From Rhinopithecus roxellana (lineage: Eukaryota > Chordata > Mammalia > Primates > Cercopithecidae): 64,000 bases of DNA. Within the stretch, counting starts at the first letter, position 1. Every line of letters starts with the position of its first letter. The translations under genes were made by a program, and so were the position numbers. Shown one piece after another: positions 24,588-36,570 of the stretch. Under the pieces are notes generated by a model. It was not told the DNA's origin. It did no database searches and was given only the letters and a program-made list of their open reading frames with translations. The stretch is from NCBI RefSeq assembly GCF_007565055.1, contig NC_044553.1, forward strand, positions 43,017,420 through 43,081,419, in the 5' to 3' direction.

Positions 24588-24752
24588 AGGTGGTTTCAAA
24601 AGAAGGCATAGATTTTATAAAAGAGTTAACAATTAAATACATGCCAGAGTACTGCACAAACTTTTGGAGAACAGAAGACATGCAAAAGTACTTCCAGTCT
24701 TCAACATGAAATAAGTCTGAGCATTGCTTTGTATGTTTGTTGGCTATTTGTA

Positions 24753-25351
24753 TTTTTTTTTTTTTGCTTCAGCTTTTAAGTTCCGTAGTACATGTGCAGG
24801 AAGTGCAGGTTTGTTACATAGGTAAACATGTGCCATGGTGGGTCTGTTGCACAGATCAACCCATCACCTAGGTATTAAGCCCAGCATCCATTAGCTGTTC
24901 TTGATGCTCTCCCTGCCCCCCGCCGCCACTGAGAGGACCCATATGTGTTTTCCCCTCCATGCGTCCATGTGTTCTCATTATTTAGCTTCCATTTATAAGT
25001 GAGAACATGTGGTGTTTGGTTTTCTGTTCCTGCATTACTTTGCTTAAGATAATGGCTTCCAGCTCCATCCATTGCAAAGGACTTGATCTAGTTCCTTTTT
25101 ATGGCTGCATAGCATTCCATGGTGTATACGTACCACATTTTCCTTATCCAGTCTATCATTGATGGGCATTTGGGTTGATTCCATGTCTTTGTTGTTGTGA
25201 ATAGTGCTGCAATGAACATACGTTGGAACGTATCTTTATAACAGAATGATTTATATTCTTTTTGGTATATATCCAATAATGGGATTGCTGGGTCAAATGG
25301 TATTTCTGTTTCTAGGTCTCTGAGGAATCACCACACTGTCTTCCACAATGG
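24753..25351 (-). mobile_element. 5'-truncated L1, 3' end only
   Basis: About 600 bases of the ORF2 end and 3' UTR in antisense. The plus strand shows GTTACATAGGTAAACATGTG and TGGCTGCATAGCATTCCATG, with the tail as T's at 24753-24765. Confidence 0.92.
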
Positions 25352-25576
25352 ATGAAATAATTTCTAAGTGTAAATTTTAAATTTCAAAAAGTGACTGTCT
25401 AGATTAGAATGTTGTTTGAATTTCAACATTTGGCTTTCCTGGAACAACTTCTTCCTAGTCTCTGGGGTTCCCTGGAGGAAGCAAAATAATTTAGCAACAC
25501 TGTGAGGTGAGCCATTTGTAGCTGCCTCTCAATTCCTTTATGTTGTGTGGCAGTTTGGCCTTAGGCCCACGGATTC

Positions 25577-26195
25577 CAGCACTGTCCAATATGGCAGCAC
25601 CAGCTACATGTGGCTATTTCAAATGTGGCCAGTCTGAATTAAGATGTGCTGTAAGCATAAGGTACATACTGGGTTTCGAAGACTTAGTACCCAAAATGGA
25701 AAATATCTCATTAATAATTTTATATTAATCACATGTTGAAATGATTTTTTATTTTTAATTTTTTTAGATGGAGTTTTGCTCTTGTTTCCCAGGCTGTAGT
25801 GCAATGGGGCAATCTTGACTCACTGCAACCTTGGCCTCCTGGGTTCAAGTGATTCTCCTGCCTCAGCCTCCTGACTGGCTGGGATTACAGGTGCCCCCCA
25901 CCATGCTTGGCTAATTTTTTGTATTTTTAGTAGAGACGGGATTTCATCATTTGGCCAGGCTGGTCTCAAACTCCTGACCTCAGGTGATCCACCTGCCTTA
26001 GCCTCCCAAAGTGCTGGGATTACAGGCGTGAGCCACTGCGCCCGGCCTGAAATGATGTTTTGGATATACTGAGTTAAATAAAATAGATTATTACAATTAA
26101 TTTTCTTTTTACATTTTAAAACATGGCTACTAGAAAATTTAAAACTACACGTTGCCTGCTTTACATGACTATTAAATAGTGCTGGACTAGTCCTA
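25577..26195. repeat. DNA-transposon relic (MER, hAT-like), split by an Alu
   Basis: The ends look like inverted terminal repeats: GCACTGTCCAATATGG at the left and AATAGTGCTGGACTAG at the right. The interior pattern (ACATGTGGCTATTTC, AACATGGCTACTAG) recalls a common non-autonomous MER element. I cannot name the family with certainty. Confidence 0.5.
25746..26047 (-). mobile_element. Alu inserted in the MER relic
   Basis: Duplication TGAAATGAT at 25737-25745 and 26048-26056 marks the insertion. Confidence 0.93.
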
Positions 26196-26199
26196 AGAT

Positions 26200-27570
26200 A
26201 CTGTAGGCTCAACTGTGTCTTAATATGCCTTCCAAAGGTTTGCAGTATGTGCTGTGTATAACTCCTTTCCCCTACCTTGTCAATGCCTATATTAGTAATT
26301 AGAGGTCTTGACAATAAATCCCAAATTCCGTTTCACAATGTCCGCGGAAAGAGATGGAGCAAGTATATAAATTGAGCCCCTGGGGGAACCACAGATATTC
26401 CAGAGTCCTAGTAGTGACTGAGTTAGTACAGCTTTCTTTTTTCTCTTCTCACACTTCTTTTGAAGGGGTAGACAGGGATAAAATGTTACAGAATTCCTCA
26501 TAAAACCGCACACCGTCACCATCTATTCACAAGCATGACCCCATTCCAACAAACAGCAATACTAAAAAAGCGAACCTAGTTGGCTGCCATCCATCAATCA
26601 CTGAGAATTTGGTTATCCCTTCAGAGGGCTAAACATAGGATATTTCACTGTCATCAAGTCTGGAAGAATATTTATGCTACACTTGGACTTATGCCCAGTG
26701 ACTGGGTATTAACAACGTCATTAATCTGGATAGTGTTTTCAAGTCCAGCATCAGTGAAAATCCTGTTTGTTTAAACTGAGATTATCTTAGTTCACTGTGC
26801 TCATTACCTCCTATTAGTTTGAGAAAATACGCTTGAAATTCTCATTTATAAAATATTCTTGTTCCAGAAAAACAACTTCAGGAAGGCATGATGTTTGCCT
26901 CGATAATAATTGATTATTTTTCAGAAGAGAACTTTAAGTCAGGACCTAAATAATGAATAGAGTATAACTCATGAGCCTATAGTTATGGCTTTAATCTTTG
27001 GTTAATTTCACGAGGAGAAAAATCTTTGTTCGAGAGTCATATGATTGCACAGGAACTTTCAGTTACTTGGGCGTTTGGAGGCCCTCCCTTGCACTTCTCT
27101 CCAGAGATTTAAAGCAGTTCTAAACACATCTGCAGAGAATGATCAGCAGCTCTAGGCTGTGAACTGCTTTCTTCCCTTCATGGCTGTAGTCTGATTTGGA
27201 CCCACCTCATAATCCTGACCATGATTTCACTGGAAAGACACCAACCTTCCCAGTAAAAGGAGCAATTATGGCTTTTCATTTCTCTTTATATAAGAAGCAA
27301 GATTGTAAGGATGAGTTGAATATAATTTCAGGCCAACGCAACCTTCTGGTATTGAGAAAAATACGAATTGATGGCTCATCTGAGAGTAGTGACTTGTGAA
27401 TTTACAGCTGCTGAAGTGGAATCTTACCGGCTGTTGTTACCATTAGTTTATCTAGCTGGCCTTTCACTGACAAAGAGGGAAAAATGAACTGCACGTTATA
27501 AAATTAGATATATATAAGTGTTTTTCAAGGTGAATCTCCATAATCCTTTTCTATCCTTAGCCTTTACCTT
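26200..27570. other. Intergenic sequence, unique
   Basis: No repeat or gene recognised. Confidence 0.5.
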
Positions 27571-28510
27571 GTGTGGAAGGCAGAATTTTCTAGTAATGAT
27601 CTAGGAAATATCTCATCCTCCTAACGTATGCTGTTTATGAACGTGATAAGACCTTGGTCCCATGACTGTGTTCTGCCTAAGGTATAATTTTCTATTCTTT
27701 TTTTTTTTTTTTTTGAGACGGGGTTTTTTTTTTCCGTTTTTTTTTCTTTTTTTGAGTCGGAGTTTCACTCTTGTCACCCAGGCTAGAGTGCAACGGCATG
27801 ATCTTGGCTCACTGCAACTTCCACCTCCCGGGTTCAAGTGATTCTCCTGCCTCAGCCTCCCAAGTAGCTGGGATTACAGGCATGCACCACCACGCCTGGC
27901 TGGTTTTTGTATTTTTAGTAGAGACAGGGTTTTGCCATATTGGTCAGGCTGGTCTCAAACTCTTGACCTCAGGTGATCCACCTGCCTCGGCCTCTCAAAG
28001 GGCTGTGATTATAGGTGTGAGCCCCCATACCTGGTCAGTACAGTCAATTTTCAAAAAGGAAAACTATTCAGGTGGGCCCGATCTATTCAAATAAATCTTG
28101 AAACACAGAGAACTTTCTCAGTCTGGTGGCAGAAGAGGGCAGCCAAATGGGAAATCAGAGATTAGAAGCATGAGAGGCATTGTTGGCTTGAAGAGGGAGA
28201 GAGGGCCAATCCATGAGGAATGTCGGTGACGTCGGAAAGTTAAGAGTGCCTCCCAGCTGCCATCCAGGAAGAAAACAAGGACTTCAGACCTGCAGCTACT
28301 AGGAACTGGATTCTGCCAATAATCGGAAAGATCGTGGATGCAGGCAATAGCCCCGACACCATGATTTTGGCTTTGAGAGACCCTGAGCAGAGAACCCTAA
28401 GCTAAGACCATCTGCACTTGTGACCTACGGAACTCTGAGATAATAAATGAGTATTGTTTTTAGCTGCTAAGTTTATGGCAATTTGTTGTGCAGCCCAAGA
28501 AAACGGATAT
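27570..28510 (+). repeat. MLT1 LTR (ERVL-MaLR), split by an Alu
   Basis: The MLT1 pattern is visible in GATAAGACCTTGGTCCCATG, GGTGGGCCCGATCTA, GACACCATGATTTTGGC and the end GAGATAATAAATGAGTATTG. It is a solo, non-coding LTR relic. Confidence 0.7.
27697..28036 (-). mobile_element. Alu with duplicated tail start
   Basis: The T tail occurs twice, T(18)GAGACGGGG followed by another T-rich run and TTTGAGTCGGAGTTTCAC; the rest is an ordinary Alu. Confidence 0.88.
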
Positions 28511-30137
28511 ATCTTGGTAATTTGTTGGATTCCACAGCTTTTCTTTGTTGTGGTTCCTAAATCCACAAGCTGTGTTTACAAGCTGTGTAGCCTTAGGTGT
28601 CTTACTTGTCCTTGAGCCTATAAAACTTGTCTCACTGAGTTTTTATGAAGATTAAATGAGATCCACATAAAGTGTTTACTGCAGAACCCCGCACTCAGCA
28701 GGATCTCAATCAAGCTCCCTCTCTGCTTGAATACTTATGTAGTCCCCAATATCCACCTAAATACAGAGCTCCTGCACATTTTTGCAGTTCCAGGCACACC
28801 ATACATGCTCCCAAATGGATTCTATACACAAACAGTCTTTTAAAGCTCAAATTCATCCAATATTTGCATTGGGAAATGAACATACAAAAAAGATGGATAC
28901 AGAATTGTGTTTGTCCTCAAACTGCCCAGAAGTCTGTAGGACAGAATTACGTAAACAAAGAATTGTAATGCAATGTCTTCTACACTAGTATATACCAACT
29001 GCTGAGGCCACAGCACCTTTCCACTGTGTCCAGAAAGTGGAGTTACTTATTCAAGTAGACATGAGAAAGGAAAGCACTCAGGTGGCACTGAGTCTGCAGT
29101 GATTAGGGGCTGGAAGGACTCTGATCTGGAAGGGAACGAAGGGCGCCTGAGTGAGGTATGATGGAAGGTGGAACTGAGACCTTAGGCTGAGGATGGACTG
29201 CACTCCATGCCAGCCTCCATGCTAACGGGTTTGTGCTTCATGCTTTTGGCTCTGGGGAGCTCTCAGGTTTTCTGGCGGTACAGTAACCTGATCAAATCTG
29301 TGGGCTAAGAAGGAAACACTGGTTGTGATGGAGGTACTGTATAGGATGCATTGCAGGGGAAGAGATGAGTGGAACAGAAGCAGAAGGCTAGTGTAGTGAT
29401 AGGCTTTAACTTTCAAGGAAAATACACAAAAATCTACTAAGACTCTTTCTTCATAGTGAGGTCCTGACATTCTAATCTTCGTTTAATATCATTTATAAAA
29501 TAAATATCTGCCGTGATGGACAGCAAAGCAAGGACTTCTTGTACAAGTGGGGCATGGTGTGGGTTAGCTGCTGTCCAAGCTGGCTAGAACAGGAAGGGTG
29601 GAAGCAGAGGGCCATGGCCTGAGCCCCCCAAATTAAAAGCTATGGTCTGGACTGTGGCAGAAACGTGGGGCTGGAACAGCACCTTCCCAGGCTGGCTTGA
29701 GTGGGTGGGACTGGATTCCCTTCTAACTGGGAAACTAATTCTCATGCTTGAGAGGAAGGAGGAAAAGACACTTTGTTCTGAATTAACACTCGGAACTCTT
29801 TTTCTCATAGAAATGATGTTATAAATAGTGGTTGGCTACGAGACTGGCTTCTCTGATGAGCAGCAAGGTGCCTGAAATCCAGTCCATTTTTAACTGTTAA
29901 TTTTATCTTCTGGATATTTCACTAACAACCAGACTTATGCAATATGACCTTTGTGTAAAGTGGAAATTGATTATCTGTGGTTGAGAGTTTATAATCATGT
30001 TAGTTCATCAGGTAATAAGTTTAGGATTGCATTGAGAATGTAACGTGTTGCTGTAAGGAACTAGACCAGAAGACATCACCCAGCATACTGACTTGGAAAC
30101 ACTCCTATTTTATAATGAACCACAGCTGTGTTTTTTT
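28510..30137. other. Intergenic sequence just beyond the NEDD4 3' end
   Basis: A probable MIR relic lies at about 28580-28740 (plus). The rest is unique-looking, with no Alu. Confidence 0.5.
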
Positions 30138-30153
30138 AAAAATCAGAATAAAC

Positions 30154-30159
30154 TTTATT
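30154..30159 (-). promoter_or_regulatory. Candidate NEDD4 poly(A) signal AATAAA
   Basis: Minus-strand AATAAA lies about 2.97 kb beyond the stop and is followed within 40 bases by a GT-containing stretch (CAGCTGTGGTTC), a plausible downstream element. Another AATAAA at 30931-30936 would give a shorter transcript. Confidence 0.45.
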
Positions 30160-31149
30160 TGTGGATTCAAGATTTTAAAAAATGATTTTATACTTTAAAG
30201 TGTGCAATAAATTTTGATATATCAATCTTGATATATATATTTACCGTATCAGAAGATTTTAAAAAGTCAGTTTATAATCAAAATGAATTGTGTTTAACTT
30301 GATACTTACATGGAATAACTTCAGTATTATAAATAAAAACCTAAAACAAACACCATTTAAACTTGAGTTCTGACGAAATGTATTTGTAATACAATTTTAT
30401 GTTACAATTTTTAAATTAGAGATTGTAGGTTGAAGTTATATGCTTATAATTTCTAGAAACATATGATGTCCTTGCTTTATGAAAATGATCCTACTGACTG
30501 TCCAGCAGTAGAATGCATTTGAGACACTTTTCTATATGGGAATAAGGGCCTGTGTTGCTTGATACACATTCCTTCCGGACCATGAGCCTCCAGTGGGAGA
30601 CGAAGGGGATGAAGGTCTGCAGCTGGGGACTGGTGGCAGTGAGTCTGGTCTCATTAACACCGTGTTCTATGAGTTACAGAATCATCCAAATGAGTATCAG
30701 CCAGATAAAAAGAAAGCTTTGTATTTTCTCATGCTTAGATACTTCACAAACATAATATTTAAATAATTGCAGCAAAATCCTATTTGAACAAAAATAATTT
30801 TCCCATTCCATTCTACATAATGAGGACATTTCCAAAATGCATTGGCCCAAATTACTATTACTTTGCTGATACGAAGAAAATGAATTATGATGGTAAGATC
30901 CATATACAGATATACACATGTGTATCTATATTTATTTATGTATTTAATATCAGATATGCTCCTACTTCCTTGTCTCTTAGAAGTCACTTTACTTTTAAAT
31001 GATTCTTTGGGAGTGTGGTCAATTTGCACACCTGACTTGACACAATCTGATGGTCAGCACAAAGCACCTTCTGATTGTATAACACTTTACAAAGTACTTT
31101 TTGCTTTCTCATCTGTCTGGAACTTATGACAGTCTGGCATGACATTGAG

Positions 31150-31240
31150 GGTGGGCATGATTATTCTCATTTGACAGATGAAGAAATATGAATTCAGAGA
31201 GGTTAAGAAAGCTGCTTCAGTTCACATGGCTGGTGAGAGG
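31150..31240 (-). repeat. MIR relic in the 3' UTR
   Basis: Antisense MIR core CTCATTTGACAGATGAAG followed by CAGAGAGGTTAAG. Confidence 0.65.
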
Positions 31241-31734
31241 TCAAACCAGGACTATCCCTGGTGTTCATCCTTGACTGCTGGTTGACAATGGTGAAGACAA
31301 AACGCAGGGTACGTTCATCTGTGAATTGCTTCCCTGAAACCATGCTGATGATGTGGTGTTTGGAAAGTAGAAAGTGGTTTTGCTACTGTCGTATTTCAGA
31401 TTTCTATCAGGTGCTAATGAGTACTCATCATGTTATACCCCAACAAACTTAAACCAAGAACCAGAGGTACTTTTTACAGTTCTCACAGGGTGTATATATA
31501 TATTTAAGAAGATTCACAACATATATTTACAATTATTCCTAAATCACCAAGATACCATACTGAGAAATAGGTTTAATCTTTTTAAGAGCATTTTCTATAT
31601 AATCATTCCAATATAAGGATGAAATAATGTAAGTATGAAATATAAATACAATCTTGGCATACTTTATCTTTGCAGGTGTGCTGGAACCTAGAACACTTTC
31701 CCTTTTGCCTTATTCTGCTTACCCCTACTTTTGA

Positions 31735-31872
31735 TTATTTTACAAATTCATCGACACATTTGCAAATTCCTTGAGGATCAGGACTCAGCTTCTCTGAAGC
31801 TGACAACCCTTACCCCAGAGCATAGCACAGCGCTATGCACGCAGCATTCAATAAATATTTGATGAATACATG
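31735..31872 (+). repeat. L2 relic in the 3' UTR
   Basis: It shows the L2 3'-end pattern, TCCTTGAGGATCAGGAC then ATTCAATAAATATTTGATG. Confidence 0.6.
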
Positions 31873-32534
31873 TACATGGTCTTTATGTACTTGAGTTTGG
31901 TTAAAGGAAGATTTGAACTGTAGCATTTTGCCTAGAGAGTTCTGGATTTGTAATAAAAACATTGTCTTCATAGTAAACAGTATTTTTAAAAGGCATAAGA
32001 AATAGTAATAAATTTAATACAAATTATGCATTATAACAACTCTTTGGTTATTTTAAACAAATCATTTGGTTTTTTTTACTAGAGTGATACTAAAAATACA
32101 AAAATGCGACTACAGAAATTAGCTTAATCTGTAAACATAATAAACCCTGTAAACATACATTTACTACATAATTGTACAAGTGTAAAGAATGTCTAGTAAA
32201 GGCAAGTGCTATCCACTTCATTTAGTTCTTCGAGGCATACTTAGAAATACTGCTTTGTGGATCTTTAATGTCTGAAGAAGGAATTCTTCTAACTACACTA
32301 AAATGAAAAAGTGATGACTATGCCAATGGTCAAAAGGATATGCAGGCAAGAGAAAAAGGCTTTAATACTTTTTACTCATTGCAAATATGGATTTGCTTCA
32401 CATGTCTTATGAACCACCTGTTTAGTAAAAACTGCATATTAACAAAAGCCAAATACTTTGAAAGTGAAGAAGTAAACAGTTTTTCTGTGAGTTGGCTGGA
32501 AATATAGGTAACACACTTTCCAAGGTTTTTTTCC

Positions 32535-32558
32535 AAAAATCTAATATATTAGATTTTT
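32535..32558. repeat. Perfect 24-bp palindrome in the 3' UTR
   Basis: AAAAATCTAATA is followed directly by its exact reverse complement. The segment TTTTTTCCAAAAATCTAATA also recurs at 32554-32573. Confidence 0.95.
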
Positions 32559-32856
32559 TCCAAAAATCTAATAGACGCAGTAAGGTGCGTAAGGCAGGTC
32601 TACAAAATAATAAATAGCTGCGAGTAGCACTAAATATATTGTAGTTTACTCAATAGTAAAATATTTCTTTTTTCAAATTTCAGTTTTCCATCTCAAAATG
32701 CATCAAACTTTTCACACGTGACACTTATCACAAATATTTCACAGTTATCATCTCAGTAGTTTAAGAAAAAACTGCCTGGCAGATACTATACAAGAGGTAA
32801 ATGTTAAGGACAAAATTCACTATTTAAGTCACACCGGACTTATATCCTATTGTGTG

Positions 32857-32912
32857 AACTCTAAAGCCAAGCGTGGTGGTGCCTGGCTTTAGGCAGGCAC
32901 CTAACTCTAAAG
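32857..32912. repeat. Small insertion with 10-bp direct repeats and a hairpin
   Basis: AACTCTAAAG at 32857-32866 and 32903-32912 flanks 36 bases that contain the inverted repeat GGTGCCTG / CAGGCACC (32878-32885 and 32894-32901). Confidence 0.85.
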
Positions 32913-33125
32913 ACAAAATGAAACAACTGTGTAAATGCAACACATTATTTAAAAGTGATTGAAAGTAAGTTGTTATACTATTTCTTCAAATGCTTTTTAT
33001 AGGATTTTCTTCAAGATCTGGGAAGAATCAGTGGCCACATTTTAGCAGTTCCCTGGAATATTTTAAGTCAAGATTTTGATTGTAAAATGATGGCAGTGAA
33101 AACACTATAGATTGTTATTTGTGAT

Positions 33126-33228
33126 CTAATCAACTCCATCAAAGCCCTGAGTGTTTTCAATTGCCATCTGAAGTTTATCCCATAATTCTTCAAATGATTC
33201 ATAAGGTGGCAGGTCCAGGCGATTAAAA
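33126..33228 (-). CDS. NEDD4: NEDD4 terminal coding exon e17 (catalytic Cys, C-terminus, stop)
   Basis: The exon opens with T, which completes the catalytic Cys867 codon, then encodes FNRLDLPPYESFEELWDKLQ and MAIENTQGFDGVD before TAG at 33126-33128. LPPY is a PY-type motif within the C-lobe; in NEDD4-family ligases such an internal motif is reported to bind the protein's own WW domains and restrain activity. The C-terminal acidic end is full length. The acceptor AG is at 33229-33230. Confidence 0.97.
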
Positions 33229-33739
33229 CTGAAAGAACAGAGAGGAACTGGTTATGAAAGACACTGAAATAGCGGCAAACAGAGCGACGCCTCTATTCAT
33301 GATGAGGATGTGCCAACACCACCAAAATACGTCTTTTCACCAGGGGTAGAAGTAAGATGTAGGACTGGGTTCTGGGCATGGATACTCTGCACGACTCCTT
33401 GTGGAGTCCTGCCCCCACCACATCTTCCAAATGTCTGAGTTCCTCTTTCATTTCAACCTCCAAAATGGAATGTTCTAGCCCCTCTTGGGACAGCCCATCA
33501 CTCAGCACTCAGTTTAGATGGGTCTCTCTGATCTTCAGCTACCTGGACTTCAAGCCCGGGCTGACTTGGTAACAAAACACACGTTCGTTGGGTTAGTGTC
33601 ACCAACTCCTCCTTACCCCTAATCCATACCTGCCAGCGACATAACACAGAGGAGACTAGCCCTGCTGTAGCTAGACTAATAGTCAGAGGAACCTCACTCT
33701 CTGAGGCTTTGTTTTATCATGGTCCAAACAACTGCTTAC

Positions 33740-33812
33740 CAGGTATGAGCTCTTGGCAGCTTTTCAGGAGTACCCCACTGTTCAACTGTAAATGATTGTG
33801 GTCCGTTTGAAC
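33740..33812 (-). CDS. NEDD4: NEDD4 exon e16 (HECT C-lobe)
   Basis: The 73-bp exon completes Gly843 and encodes SNGPQSFTVEQWGTPEKLPR then AHT. It ends with TG, the first two bases of the catalytic Cys867 codon. The donor GTAAGC is at 33734-33739. Confidence 0.97.
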
Positions 33813-33929
33813 CTATAAGGAAGAATTTATTTGGTTTCATTTACTCTCTACAGGGATCTCCAGGCATATCAAAACTTTTTCGAGTGTAGAACCTACACAC
33901 ACAGGGAACTAATCTGGTTTATTTATTTA

Positions 33930-34165
33930 TTTATATTTTAGAGATGGGGTATCCCTCTGTCACCCAGGCTGGAGTGCAGTGGTATGATTCAACCTCACTA
34001 TAGCCTCAAGCTCCTGTGCTCAAATGATCCTCTTGCTTTAGCCTCCTGAGTAGCCAGGACTACAGATGTGCACCACCACGCCTGGCTAACTTTTAGAAAA
34101 ATTCATTTTGTAGAGATGGGGGGGGGGGGCGGTCTCACTATGTTGCCCAGGCTGGTCTTGAACTC
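33930..34165 (-). mobile_element. Alu (J type), partial
   Basis: Old minus-strand Alu following an ATTT-rich stretch, with a 12-base G run at 34118-34129. It ends abruptly at the next Alu. Confidence 0.85.
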
Positions 34166-34171
34166 CTGGCC

Positions 34172-34450
34172 ACAAGCCATTCACTCTGTCACCCAGGCTG
34201 AAGTACAATGACGTGATCTCGGCTCACTGCAACCTCCGCCTCCTGTATGCAAATGATTCTCGTGCCTTAGCCTCCCAAGTAGCTGGGATTCCAGGGGTGC
34301 ACCACCACACCCAGCTAATTTTTGTATTTTTAGTAGACACGGGGTTTCACTATGTTGGCCAGGCTGGTCTTGAATGCCTGACCTCAGGTGATCTGCCTGC
34401 TTCAGCCTCCCAAAATGTTGGGATTACGGGCATGAGCTACTGCACCTAGC
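34172..34450 (-). mobile_element. Alu lacking its tail
   Basis: It begins inside the 3' end at ACTCTGTCACCCAGGCTG with no T run, fused to the preceding Alu, suggesting a recombination or deletion joint. Confidence 0.88.
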
Positions 34451-35611
34451 CAACTTAACATACTTTTTATTGGCTATCTAATATTAAATTTTAACATTTT
34501 GAAATAACTTATTTCTATACATACAGAAGAATTTGACTTTATATTCTAACACAAAGAACTCTGGCTCTCTGTGTGGCATATTTGCCCCAAATTTCAAACA
34601 GTGCATGAAATCAGTGGATGGTTATAGGGTTGGGTTACATAAAAGAGGGAAGAGAGGCCAGAGATGGAAAGGGGCATTTGTTTGCCCTGCCTTTATTTTT
34701 CACTACCAACTGGTTGAGGCAGAGAAGAGAGAGGAAGGGGAATCAGGTGAAACCACGAAAAAGAAAGAGGCTATGAAGTCCAATTAGGCAAAGAATGACT
34801 GAATTGGTTAGTGGCAAAGCTGACCACTTTGAGTGGTTACTCTAGGTAGAGAAGTAGCAGCTGCTTGATCAGTTCTGCAAACACACATTAATGAGGCTTG
34901 GCAAGCTGACCAGATTTGCCATGAAGAAAGGGTTTAGCTATCCCATCAGATGGTCAGCTTCTATTTGCACAACAAATTCAGCTTAGCAATCTCCTAGGCA
35001 GCAGTCCCGACTTCTAATCCCCAGGACAATCCTAATCTTACTCGTGGTTCTGAGTAGGGCTCCCACTTCAGCTACACCCTTTCTAAAAGATTTATTCTTG
35101 GATTCTTGGTATCTTTAAAAGCAAGTAAATATCATTCCAATAAACAGAATATGAATCAATGTAAGAAAAGTTGCTGCAATCTACATCAGAAATGGCACTT
35201 TTAAACAAAACACACCTCCAGTTTTATACATCAACTGAAAAATAATTTGATAGAATACATAGAATCTTACTTTACTGAAAACTGCATTAACTATTCTAAA
35301 AATCAAGACATATGTGCAGTCTTCTTCCCAGTCCTGGCGCTTCCCCCAGGTAATGAAAAATAGTAGCCTAATGAGATTCTCTACCCCTATCTTGAAAGGA
35401 AGAAAAAAAAAAAAAGATTTCATGATCAAATAAGTTTGGGAAACAATGCTTTTGTTTTCTTCTAACAGTAAAGGTTCTACACAAGTCCTGAAGAAATCCA
35501 TTTAACTTTGTTTAGTCCAGCATTTCCCTAAAGGTATTCAACTTAAATACACTTAGTGACATTCTGTGAAACTTCAAATGCTATCCTGAACTATCACATT
35601 AGAAGTAACGC
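34451..35611. other. NEDD4 intron sequence (e15-e16), no feature recognised
   Basis: About 1.1 kb between two Alus with no repeat I can name. Confidence 0.5.
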
Positions 35612-35910
35612 TTTTTCTTTTTTTTTGAGACAGGGTCTCAGTCTGTCACCCAGGCTGAACTACAGTGGTGTAATCTTAGCTCACTGCAACCTCTGCCTCT
35701 CGGGTTCAAGCAATTCTCCTGCCTCAGCCTCCCGAGTAGCTGGGACTACAGGTGCGCACCACCAAGCCCAGCTAATATTTGTATTTTTGGGTAGAGAGGG
35801 GGTTTCACTGTGTTGGCCAGGCTCGTCTTGAACTCCTGACCTCAAGTGATCTGCCTGCCTCGGCCTCCCAAAGTGCTAGGATTACAGGTGTGAGCCACCC
35901 CTCCCGGCCA
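35612..35910 (-). mobile_element. Alu
   Basis: Full-length, about 290 bp from exon e15 on its downstream (left) side. Confidence 0.92.
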
Positions 35911-36202
35911 AGGTAATGCTTTTTCTGTAACTGACGCATACTGGGCATAGACTCTGAAGTGACAGAAGGGAAAGTGACTCAAGTCATTTGATGTTTCCAG
36001 TTTTCCCCTTTATTATCTGATTAGAAGGTGTAAATATATTTTAGCCTACTCCAGTGTCTCTAATGGTATCTTTCAAAATCTTAATTCTTTTTAAAATTAA
36101 GCTAAATGTTAGTAACTGATGGAAGCGTGAGGATTCATCAGCCATGAAAAAGACAATACGCATCACTCCGTTTTTTTTTAGTGATCTATGGAAATTCCTT
36201 AC

Positions 36203-36299
36203 CATATAGTTCAGCAAATCCATTCATAGGCACCCGAGATGTGCCAGTGACAAACTGAAGTAATCTTATTCTTTTTTCCGAATCCATCATTAAAACAGC
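36203..36299 (-). CDS. NEDD4: NEDD4 exon e15 (HECT C-lobe)
   Basis: The 97-bp exon encodes AVLMMDSEKRIRLLQFVTGT then SRVPMNGFAELY, residues 811-842, and one base of Gly843. It carries the conserved LLQFVTGTSRVP motif. Alus of opposite orientation lie within 300 bp on each side. Confidence 0.97.
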
Positions 36300-36570
36300 C
36301 TGAATAAGATAAAAACATCATTTAGGGAACAGCACTGGGAAAAAGGTAAACAAATTATCCTGAAACATAAGCTATCAGAATTTAGCTAGAATATTAATAA
36401 CCCCTTACTAGATGTGGATGTTTCTTTTCATTAAATTTTTATTTATGGGTGGTTTATAAAGTTCTTGAAAACTTTATTTGTAAGGCTACATGGCAACTTT
36501 TTAGAATGGGATTATAACCTAATGAAGTAACAAAATTTCTCTTGAGATGTGACTTACGACTTTTAAAAAT

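Larger units (their letters stand above)
30138..33125 (-). other. NEDD4: NEDD4 3' UTR (probable extent)
   Basis: From the stop codon down to about 30138 the DNA is AT-rich and has no Alu, unlike the introns and the flanking intergenic DNA, as expected for a retained 3' UTR. It contains an MIR relic, an L2 relic, a 24-bp palindrome and a small duplicated-end insertion. The distal limit is inferred from the poly(A) signal only; proximal signals may also be used. Confidence 0.55.

Noticed and set aside
30931..30936. Alternative AATAAA as the main NEDD4 poly(A) signal
   Set aside because: It is possible, but I see no clear GT-rich element just downstream; the signal at 30154 has a better context. 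It may still be used.
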